A stretch of DNA of 64,000 nucleotides from Exiguobacterium algae. GTDB taxonomy: Bacteria > Bacillota > Bacilli > Exiguobacteriales > Exiguobacteriaceae. Shown here piece by piece: positions 57,881-64,000 of this stretch; position 1 is the first letter of the stretch; every line of letters starts with the position of its first letter. The position numbers were made by a program, and so were the translations under genes. The stretch covers positions 682,001 through 746,000 of the forward strand of contig NZ_JACSKZ010000001.1 in the NCBI RefSeq assembly GCF_018617875.1. The letters are read 5' to 3'. The notes below the pieces were generated by a model. The model saw only the letters and a list, made by a program, of their open reading frames with translations, was not told the origin of the DNA and did not search any database.

Positions 57881-58873
57881 TTATTCTGCAGCGAGCGCTG
57901 CCTCTTCTTGTTTATACTTTTCGACGAAGGCGTCAAGCAACGCGCGGACCTCGTCCGTCGACTTCGTCTCCATCAGGCTGTGACGGAGCTCGCTCGCCCC
58001 GCGGAATCCTTTGACATAAATCTTGAAGAAACGGTGCAAGTTCGAAATCGAACGTGGCACTTCCTCCTGGAATTTGTCCTGCAGGTCGAGCTGGAGGCGT
58101 AACAGATCGAGGTGTTCTTCCATCGAATGTTCACGCGGCTCTTTTTCGAACGCGAACGGATTTTTGAAAATCCCGCGACCGATCATGACTCCGTCAACAC
58201 CATATTTCTCAACGAGCTCGAGTCCCATCTGTCGGTCGAGGATATCTCCGTTGATTGTGATGAGCGTGTCCGGTGCGATTTCGTCACGCAGCTTGACGAT
58301 GTCCGGGATCAACTCCCAGTGGGCATCGACCTTACTCATCTCAGAGCGCGTCCGTAAGTGAATCGATAAGTTGGCGATGTCCTGCTTCAGGATGTGCGTC
58401 AACCAGTCACGCCATTCGTCGAGCTTCGAATATCCGAGACGCGTCTTGACACTGACCGGGAGTCCGCCTGCTTTTGCCGCTTGAATGAGCTCTGCCGCGA
58501 CTTCCGGACGAAGGATGAGGCCGCTCCCTTTCCCGCGACGTGCGACGTTCGGGACCGGGCAACCCATGTTGATATCGAGCCCTTTATAGCCCATCTCGGC
58601 CATGCCGATACTCATTTGACGGAAATATTCCGGGTTGTCTCCCCAAATATGGGCGACCATCGGCTGCTCGTCCTCAGTGAACGTCAAGCGACCGCGGAGG
58701 CTACCTTTCCCTTCCGGGTGGCAATAGCTGTCTGAGTTCGCAAACTCGGTGAAGAACACGTCCGGTCGGCCGGCATGGGCGACGACGTGGCGGAAGACGA
58801 CATCGGTCACGTCTTCCATCGGTGCAAGTATGAAAAATGGACGCGGAAGGTCGCGCCAGAAGTTCTCTTTCAT
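57881..58873 (-). CDS. dus: tRNA-dihydrouridine synthase
   Basis: This 330-residue FMN enzyme has [18 protein letters not shown] (start of the barrel), [23 protein letters not shown] with the catalytic Cys (about residue 105), VKTRLGY, and [12 protein letters not shown] with [16 protein letters not shown]. It reduces uridine to dihydrouridine in the tRNA D-loop region. The C-terminal part is helical. TTTAGAAAGGAAC stands upstream of the ATG. Which uridine it modifies cannot be told here. Confidence 0.94.
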   Translation of the reverse strand: MKENFWRDLPRPFFILAPMEDVTDVVFRHVVAHAGRPDVFFTEFANSDSYCHPEGKGSLRGRLTFTEDEQPMVAHIWGDNPEYFRQMSIGMAEMGYKGLDINMGCPVPNVARRGKGSGLILRPEVAAELIQAAKAGGLPVSVKTRLGYSKLDEWRDWLTHILKQDIANLSIHLRTRSEMSKVDAHWELIPDIVKLRDEIAPDTLITINGDILDRQMGLELVEKYGVDGVMIGRGIFKNPFAFEKEPREHSMEEHLDLLRLQLDLQDKFQEEVPRSISNLHRFFKIYVKGFRGASELRHSLMETKSTDEVRALLDAFVEKYKQEEAALAAE

Positions 58874-58970
58874 CGTAAAATCAGTTCCTTTCTAAAATAC
58901 AGTCCAATAAAATCACTTATCTATTCTATTATGTCTGCCGGATTGTATCAACTGACTTTACTTCCGCACA

Positions 58971-59006
58971 CAAATAAGGACCGGTCGTTTTATAAGACCA
59001 GTCCTT
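58971..59006 (-). terminator. terminator overlapping the end of the 142-residue gene
   Basis: An 11-bp stem with one G-U (AAGGACTGGTC with GACCGGTCCTT) and ATTTG on the minus strand; the stop codon lies in its loop. Confidence 0.65.
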
Positions 59007-59418
59007 CGACTTCGGCTGATTCCCATTGAACAATGAAATCCCCCGTGTAGTAGATGCTTAGTTCCATCGTCAAATAAGCTGTGTCGGTCATCCACATGCA
59101 ACTCAACAACAATCGGTTGGGTCCGAACAATTCTCCGACGATCTCCAGTCGCCCGTTCTTCACGATGTCACGCACCGTCTTCATCGACAGCATCTCATAT
59201 GTCGTATCCGCAAACCTTGTGAGCGTCGATTGATTCCAATCGATTCGCGGGATGGTCACGACTGCACGGGATGTCCATTCGGCACGTTGTTTGAACCGAT
59301 CTTCAATCCCGTTTTCAAACTCAAGTCGGATGGTATCGTTCATGATGGTGACGTCGGACACAACCGCACCTTGAAAAGACAAGGGCCGTTTCGGTTGTTT
59401 CATCACATATTGTTTCAT
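58990..59418 (-). CDS. hypothetical cytoplasmic protein
   Basis: This 142-residue protein looks beta-rich (SFQGAVVSDVTIMNDTIRLEFENG, later LLLSCMWMTDTAYLTMELSIYYTG) with no membrane segment. AAAGGAGGAGG lies just before the ATG at 59418, so it is a true gene; the frame extends 20 codons further upstream without support. I do not recognise the family. Confidence 0.7.
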   Translation of the reverse strand: MKQYVMKQPKRPLSFQGAVVSDVTIMNDTIRLEFENGIEDRFKQRAEWTSRAVVTIPRIDWNQSTLTRFADTTYEMLSMKTVRDIVKNGRLEIVGELFGPNRLLLSCMWMTDTAYLTMELSIYYTGDFIVQWESAEVEGLVL

Positions 59419-59643
59419 TGTCCTCCTCCTTTGTCCCAATCGCTCGTCTGCACCAAAAAAGTCGTGTCCCTTCTCCATTTCGCTTCTTCGGAATCAAACT
59501 CCTCGTGACGTTCGTGACAATTCCCGTGAAATCACAATAACCCATTCATAACATTCAGATTCGCTTGTGATTACGAGATAAATTCTATATACGATTAATA
59601 TAACGAGATGGGCGAATTTGGCATGAGGAATGGAGGGCTTCAG

Positions 59644-60288
59644 ATGGAGTGGGGTTGGTTTGGTGTCTTACTAATCGGAATAGTGTTCTTCTACGCTCGG
59701 CGACAGAAGGCATGGGTGATGGGTTCTGTTATCCTGACCGTTTTATTGTTAAGTGCATGTAGCGGGGAGGACATGATCAGTGCCGAGAAATACGAAGACG
59801 ATTTGGCTACGATTGAAGAGAAAATGACGACACTTTTGTCCGAAAAAGATAACCTGCAAACGCAGCTCGATGACTTCAAGAAAGAGAACGCATCACTGCT
59901 TCAGCAGCTAGAAGAGGCAAAAAACGCGACCGAGCAAACTATTAAAGACATGGAGCAGAAATTGCGGGAACAGTTCGATGAAGACCTAGAAAGCGCAAAA
60001 GCCGCCGCGGAAGAACGGGCCGATGAAGAGATTGCAGCCGTCCGTCAAGAGGAGGCCGCCAAAACGGAGGCCGCAATCGCCAAGGCGAAAAAAGAGTTCG
60101 AACAACAAGCTCAAGCTTCCACGAACACACAGTCCAACACGCAATCGAATGCTCAGTCCACGACCAAGACCGAATACTTCCAAAACTGTACCGACTTACG
60201 TGGCACGTATCCGGGAGGCGTCTCTTCCAGCCATCCGGCCTACCAGTCGAAGATGGACCGTGACAAAGACGGTTGGGCATGTGAATGA
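59644..60288 (+). CDS. membrane/lipoprotein with coiled coil and excalibur domain
   Basis: This 214-residue protein has a first membrane segment (about 3-18), a basic turn (ARRQK), then a second hydrophobic stretch with a lipobox-like end (LTVLLLSACSG). A long charged coiled coil (about 45-150), a Gln/Ser/Thr-rich linker and a C-terminal excalibur domain follow: NCTDLRGTYPGGVSSSHPAY and the calcium loop DRDKDGWACE. Excalibur domains are found on surface proteins. ATG at 59719 would give a short classical lipoprotein instead. GGAGGG precedes the chosen ATG. Confidence 0.85.
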   Translation: MEWGWFGVLLIGIVFFYARRQKAWVMGSVILTVLLLSACSGEDMISAEKYEDDLATIEEKMTTLLSEKDNLQTQLDDFKKENASLLQQLEEAKNATEQTIKDMEQKLREQFDEDLESAKAAAEERADEEIAAVRQEEAAKTEAAIAKAKKEFEQQAQASTNTQSNTQSNAQSTTKTEYFQNCTDLRGTYPGGVSSSHPAYQSKMDRDKDGWACE

Positions 60289-60292
60289 TTAA

Positions 60293-60330
60293 AAAGTCGG
60301 CCTCCTATTCCGTAAGGGGCCGATTTTGAT
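60293..60330. terminator. terminator between excalibur gene and metG
   Basis: A 10-13-bp stem (AAAGTCGGCC with GGCCGATTTT) with a G-U pair on the + strand; T-rich on both sides. Confidence 0.8.
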
Positions 60331-60334
60331 TTGT

Positions 60335-61972
60335 TCAACGCTGTACGCTCAAGGTTTCTTTTAGCTTTCCTAATTCGACAGCAATCCTTTCTTTCTCAAT
60401 TCGTTCGAATAACACCTCGACATGTTCCAATTGTAGACCGCCCTCAATAACAATCGGTTGCCACTCTTCTTCTGTTATGGAGAGCATTCTTTGAATGGTT
60501 TTCGCAGAAAACGGTAAGAATGGTGACAGCAAGATTGAGAGATTTCCGATGATTTGAACACACGTATATAACGTGTCTGCACAGCCTTGCCTGTCCCCTT
60601 TCACGGTGACCCAAGGTTTTGCATCATCAAAAAATTTATTCGCAAATCGAATCAACGTGAAAATCGTTTCCAACGCCTCTTTAAATCGTCCCTCTTCAAT
60701 CAAAGCCCCGACTGTATCGTAGACTTCTTCTAGTTGTCTGGAGACGTTCAACTCACACGTACCGTTTGGAATGCGACCGTCAAATGACTTTTGAATGAAG
60801 ACGAGATTTCGATTGACGAAGTTTCCGAATGCCCCAAGTAATTCTCCATTATGACTATGGATGAACTCACGCCATGAAAAGTCCCCGTCCCTTTTTTCAG
60901 GTCCATTTGCAATCAAAAAATAGCGGATTGAATCAGGATGATACTGTTGAAGCAAGTCAGGTACCCATACTGCCCAGTTCTTGCTCGTGGATAGCTTCTT
61001 TCCCTCTAACGTGACATATTCACTCGAAACGATGCGGTCTGGAAGATGGTAATCTCCATGTGCCTCAAGTAGTGCCGGTAAGATCACCGTGTGGAATGGG
61101 ATGTTGTCTTTACCATGTACGTAATAATGGAGCGAATCATCCGACCAAAATCGCTTCGTTTCCGTGTAATGTTGTTTCGTCCATTGCTGACTTGCCGATA
61201 AATACCCTAATACCGCCTCGACCCATACATAAATTTTCTTCTGTTGAAATCCACTAATCGGTACAGGTATGCCCCAATCCAAATCCCGGGTGATAGCCCG
61301 ATCAATTAATCCTTCTTCTATATATCGTCGAGACAGATTGTACGCATTTTCTCTCCAACCTGTCGCCGAATCTACATAAGTTTCGATAAATTTTTGCAAG
61401 GTAGACAAGGCAAAATAAAATTGTTCTGACTCTCGGAACGTTGGTGTATCGCCACAAATGCTACATCGCCGATTGTGTAAGTCGATTGGTTCGACAATCT
61501 TTCCACAATGATCGCACTGATCCCCTCTTGCCCCACTCCCACAATCCGGACACGTTCCGACTACGAATCGATCCGGAAGAAATTGTTGGCAGAACCCGCA
61601 ATACGCCTGTTCAACGGTCTTTGGGTAAACAAATCCCTTTTCAACAAGCGCTTGGAAAAATTGTTGAACAAACTGCTTGTGCGCCTCGTCCGTTGTCTGG
61701 CTGTAAACATCATAGGAAAAACCGAGTCGCTCGAAGCAGTCTTTAAACTCTTCATGATAGCGATTCGCAATTGCAGACGGGGTTACGCCTTCACGAGTCG
61801 CCCGGACTTGGATTGGTGTCCCGTGGCAGTCACTGCCGGAAACATAACAAACCTCCACATTCTTTAATCGATAATATCTTGCTAACACATCGCCCGGCAG
61901 TAAAGCTGCGACATGTCCTACATGTAAGGAACCGTTGGCGTACGGCCATGCTCCTCCAATCAATACATTCAT
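60335..61972 (-). CDS. metG: methionyl-tRNA synthetase, short form without C-terminal tRNA-binding domain
   Basis: This 545-residue class I synthetase has HVGH (residues 17-20, the HIGH motif), an insert with four CxxC pairs (CGFC, CPDC, CDHC, CSIC), the KMSKS-like KLSTSK near 330, and an anticodon-binding helical end. It loads methionine onto tRNA. The usual B. subtilis enzyme has about 660 residues with a C-terminal tRNA-binding fold, which is missing here. Four CxxC pairs fit the second MetRS type found beside the normal one in some Firmicutes. It has its own T-box leader. The ATG at 61972 fits the family; the frame runs 13 codons further. Confidence 0.93.
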   Translation of the reverse strand: MNVLIGGAWPYANGSLHVGHVAALLPGDVLARYYRLKNVEVCYVSGSDCHGTPIQVRATREGVTPSAIANRYHEEFKDCFERLGFSYDVYSQTTDEAHKQFVQQFFQALVEKGFVYPKTVEQAYCGFCQQFLPDRFVVGTCPDCGSGARGDQCDHCGKIVEPIDLHNRRCSICGDTPTFRESEQFYFALSTLQKFIETYVDSATGWRENAYNLSRRYIEEGLIDRAITRDLDWGIPVPISGFQQKKIYVWVEAVLGYLSASQQWTKQHYTETKRFWSDDSLHYYVHGKDNIPFHTVILPALLEAHGDYHLPDRIVSSEYVTLEGKKLSTSKNWAVWVPDLLQQYHPDSIRYFLIANGPEKRDGDFSWREFIHSHNGELLGAFGNFVNRNLVFIQKSFDGRIPNGTCELNVSRQLEEVYDTVGALIEEGRFKEALETIFTLIRFANKFFDDAKPWVTVKGDRQGCADTLYTCVQIIGNLSILLSPFLPFSAKTIQRMLSITEEEWQPIVIEGGLQLEHVEVLFERIEKERIAVELGKLKETLSVQR

Positions 61973-62013
61973 CTTTCGCACCTCCGAAGTTTTTGGATTC
62001 ATTCCATTCAATA

Positions 62014-62058
62014 CAAAAAAGCTCTCACCTCCAGGAAATATTCCTAGGGACGAGAGCT
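62014..62058 (-). terminator. T-box-controlled terminator before metG
   Basis: A 16-base arm pair with mismatches (AGCTCTCGTCCCTAGG with CCTGGAGGTGAGAGCT) followed by six T on the minus strand, right after the T-box sequence. Confidence 0.88.
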
Positions 62059-62317
62059 GACGCTTCGTGGTACCACCCCGGTTTGTCCGCCCCTTACGAG
62101 ACAGACCTCAACAGATACGTCAGAAAAACCTGATTATATCCTGGCACGATAACGGGTGCATCCGTCGCAGTCTAAACTGTATAGTTGTCGGTGCGAATGC
62201 TCCAAGACCATGTTCAGTCACGTATCCATTCCCCCTTCTCAGCTTACTGGGGTTCTCTGTACATGTATTCAGCGACCTACTCTTCTCTTCAACGCATTGG
62301 GTTATGATGTTTTAATT
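62014..62317 (-). promoter_or_regulatory. T-box riboswitch of metG
   Basis: The minus-strand leader carries the T-box sequence GGGTGGTACCACG (62066-62078), which pairs with the free tRNA acceptor end, followed by the terminator. The upstream stem-I region has AGAGAACCCCAGTAAGCTGAG and, at 62209-62211, an ATG in a GAAC-ATG-GTC setting that fits a methionine specifier. Uncharged tRNA-Met should open metG. The ATG choice is inferred; the T-box and terminator are clear. Confidence 0.9.
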
Positions 62318-62347
62318 AGTTTAGCAAACGAGATTTTCCTACCGCAA
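62318..62347 (-). promoter_or_regulatory. likely promoter of the T-box leader
   Basis: TTGCGG, 18 bases, TAAACT on the minus strand. It puts the transcript start near 62310. Confidence 0.5.
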
Positions 62348-62386
62348 TACTTTTTTGTCAGCATGCATCTCGATTCCTTTTCAATC

Positions 62387-63268
62387 TCACAAAACGACAG
62401 TAGTCGTATCTGATCGGGTTTCACGAACTTCTGATTGCCATAACGTTTGTAAGTTTTCAGCTGGTGTGACCCACCCGTTTTTACCATACATGACGTTCGT
62501 CAAGAGAATGAGAAGTGCGCTCAATACGAATTCATAAGCGAGCTTGTCCGATAATGAAACCGTTGCATCCAACCAAATAAAAGCGGCTTCTGATCCGTGG
62601 ATAACCAAATCATTTAATTGATTATGGGCAGCATGGACAATCGTGCTCACGATGAGCGACCCACTTTTCAAGTAAATGTATCCATACACAATCCCACCGA
62701 GAAACCAGCTTCCTGCTTTCATGACATCAAATCCGTTCGTCACAAAGTGCATCGCCATGAAGAGGAAAGATGAGATGAAAAGCATTTTCCAAAAACCGAA
62801 CGAATTTAAATTCGCCATAAAGTACCCTCTTGCCAATACTTCTTCTTTAAGTGCTGCAAGGAACCAGCCGACCATACCAATAAATAGAAATTTGATAAAG
62901 TTGGCGGTTAAAAACGTTTCCCACTCGAATGTGATGCTCACCTTATTCTGTAAATCGAGAATGATAACAAAACCGACGACTGTAAAAAGTGTGATGATAA
63001 CACAAAACAAACTGAACACCATATGTTTTCGGTTTAACAAAAATCCCAATTGTATAGGATTTTTCCGATTGACCCGTTGATACAACACGAGCAGGGCAAA
63101 TGTGTTGAGCGCCCCGACCAAAGCAAACATCGATTGCATCCACACGTAGTTAGTTAGCATGTCATCAAACTTTCCGAAAGCTTGAAGTCCCCCCGCAATC
63201 ACTCCAAAAATCAAAAAGGTGATGACGATTGCCAGCACAATGCGCCATGTCGCTACAAAACGTTTCAC
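62387..63268 (-). CDS. CPBP-family intramembrane metalloprotease (Abi type)
   Basis: This 293-residue protein has about eight membrane segments and the CPBP motifs: ALKEEVLARGYF (EExxxR, about 145), FLFMAMHF (FxxxH, about 178) and VHAAHNQLND (HxxxN-like, about 222). These residues form the metal site of the Rce1/CPBP peptidases, which in bacteria serve bacteriocin immunity or unknown tasks. The GTG start at 63268 is preferred, with AAAGGAG 9 bases upstream; an ATG three codons earlier touches that site. It is divergent from a sensor kinase. Confidence 0.88.
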   Translation of the reverse strand: MKRFVATWRIVLAIVITFLIFGVIAGGLQAFGKFDDMLTNYVWMQSMFALVGALNTFALLVLYQRVNRKNPIQLGFLLNRKHMVFSLFCVIITLFTVVGFVIILDLQNKVSITFEWETFLTANFIKFLFIGMVGWFLAALKEEVLARGYFMANLNSFGFWKMLFISSFLFMAMHFVTNGFDVMKAGSWFLGGIVYGYIYLKSGSLIVSTIVHAAHNQLNDLVIHGSEAAFIWLDATVSLSDKLAYEFVLSALLILLTNVMYGKNGWVTPAENLQTLWQSEVRETRSDTTTVVL

Positions 63269-63315
63269 GTTAACCATCTCCTTTCACTTTTTCTATCTCA
63301 ATCGTATCGCCCAAA

Positions 63316-63346
63316 AGTCATATGACTGTAGTGATTGGAGTCATAT
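63316..63346. promoter_or_regulatory. AGTCATAT repeats in the CPBP/kinase divergent region
   Basis: A perfect 12-base palindrome AGTCATATGACT (63316-63327) and a second AGTCATAT (63339-63346) lie 23 bases apart. The second overlaps the promoter of the kinase gene. Confidence 0.4.
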
Positions 63347-63363
63347 TTTTTGTGTGATACGAT
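63335..63363 (+). promoter_or_regulatory. promoter of the sensor kinase gene
   Basis: TTGGAG, 17 bases, TACGAT; the ATG follows at 63398. Confidence 0.5.
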
Positions 63364-63397
63364 AATAAATAGATAAAATTTGTTTAAGTAGGTAGGG

Positions 63398-64000
63398 ATG
63401 AAGATGGAAACAACTCGCGTTGCCTGGCACTGGACTCGAACGGATTGGTTTATCTTTGCTTTACGTTCCAGTTGGTATGGAACGGGACTCATCTATTATT
63501 ACGTGGAACAGGAACAGCTCGGACAACTCTCTTATCAAACCTTCTTTTTGTTTACCTCTCTCGGCTTCTTCCTGCCACTTTTCTTTTGGCGCCCTCATTA
63601 TTTTCATGTTAAACATTATCTGTTGACCGAGTTGGTCGTGACGGGAGCTTTCTCTATTCTCGTGAACAATATCTTGGGTGTTTACTTGAGCACGTCAGTC
63701 ATTTTGATGCCGATGTTGATGGTCGGATACATGATGACTAGAGACACCTCAAAATGGACCATCCCCCTTTTTCTCATCGCAATTCCGCTCAATCGAATTT
63801 GGACGATGGATCACAGTTTCACATTTTTCATTCAGTACATCGACATCCTGCTTTTCTTCAGTATCGGAATTGGATTTAACCGGATTACTGCATCTCAAAA
63901 ACGCTTCAAACAACTTCTTGCTGCCAATGCTCAACAACTAAATGAAATTGAGCAACAAAATAAAGTACTTCAACACTACGCAAATGAGATTGAACGGTTA
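63398..64000 (+). CDS. membrane sensor histidine kinase, N-terminal part only
   Basis: The frame is open from ATG 63398 to the window end, 201 codons. There are about five or six membrane segments in the first 160 residues, then a Gln-rich coiled coil (LLAANAQQLNEIEQQNKVLQ). This is the usual input half of LiaS/DesK-type (HisKA_3) kinases; the phospho-acceptor domain must lie beyond the window. GTAGGTAGGG precedes the ATG, and a second ATG two codons on is also possible. The kinase call is inferred from the layout, since the catalytic part is not visible. Confidence 0.6.
   Translation, partial: MKMETTRVAWHWTRTDWFIFALRSSWYGTGLIYYYVEQEQLGQLSYQTFFLFTSLGFFLPLFFWRPHYFHVKHYLLTELVVTGAFSILVNNILGVYLSTSVILMPMLMVGYMMTRDTSKWTIPLFLIAIPLNRIWTMDHSFTFFIQYIDILLFFSIGIGFNRITASQKRFKQLLAANAQQLNEIEQQNKVLQHYANEIERL

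Overview
The window looks like chromosomal DNA of a motile, Gram-positive, low-to-mid GC bacterium of the Bacillales, most like Exiguobacterium. This is an inference from synteny and gene content. The evidence is a Bacillus-type comFA-comFC-yvyF-flgM-flgN-flgK-flgL-yviE-fliW-csrA block, DegS/DegU beside a YvyE-type gene, a T-box leader, TagO and LCP wall genes, cre-type and TreR-type control sites, and dense Rho-independent terminators. No rRNA, tRNA, IS element, prophage or CRISPR array was seen. Both ends cut genes: a FliK-like gene at base 1 and a sensor kinase at base 64000.

Region 1 (1-2999, + strand) is a small flagellar cassette: the end of a FliK-like gene, an FlhB C-domain-like protein, a divergent FliS-like chaperone overlapping a third flagellin, a YaaR protein and a DUF2225 protein. 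Region 2 (5.5-10.3 kb, - strand) holds flaG-fliD-fliS-fliT and two almost identical tandem flagellins. Each transcription unit starts at a recognisable sigma-D promoter (TAAA-N14/15-nCCGATAT type), and both flagellin leaders carry a GGA-loop hairpin that looks like a CsrA site. Region 3 (10.4-16.8 kb) has a chemoreceptor without a sensor domain, a GNAT enzyme, small hypotheticals, an ABM-domain protein, a YitT protein and a diguanylate cyclase. Region 4 (16.8-23.5 kb) is the csrA-to-comFA block, with a further sigma-D promoter inside the end of comFC.

Region 5 (23.6-27.7 kb) is a trehalose unit (treA, treP, treR) with a double palindromic operator and a cre site. Region 6 (27.7-36.6 kb) has degV, degU-degS, a YvyE-type gene, an LCP enzyme facing tagO, a Rok-like small DNA-binding protein, an orphan beta-phosphoglucomutase with LacI-family-type sites, an Asp23 protein and an acyltransferase. 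Region 7 (36.9-47.8 kb) holds mhqO-mhqD, a NatAB-type ABC exporter, an XRE regulator, the PTS EIIA(Glc) that probably serves TreP, oligoendopeptidase F, a DUF389 protein, an aldo/keto reductase with a cupin, and an HxlR regulator. Region 8 (48-52.5 kb) is a divergent MFS-LLM-DegV-like operon that shares a motif with the HxlR promoter, then LtrA and a CBS protein. Region 9 (52.8-64 kb) has a DUF2817 peptidase, a flavodoxin/SIMPL group, an ECF sigma operon, a dihydrouridine synthase, an excalibur-domain lipoprotein, a T-box-controlled short methionyl-tRNA synthetase, a CPBP protease and a sensor kinase.

Together the window is mostly core and regulatory chromosome, dominated by flagellar late genes. 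Its most interesting parts are the flagellin control layer (FliW-CsrA-leader hairpins-FlgM-sigma-D), the extra FliS/flagellin cassette, the HxlR-linked redox/efflux divergon with a divergent one-domain DegV, and the second-type methionyl-tRNA synthetase under its own T-box.
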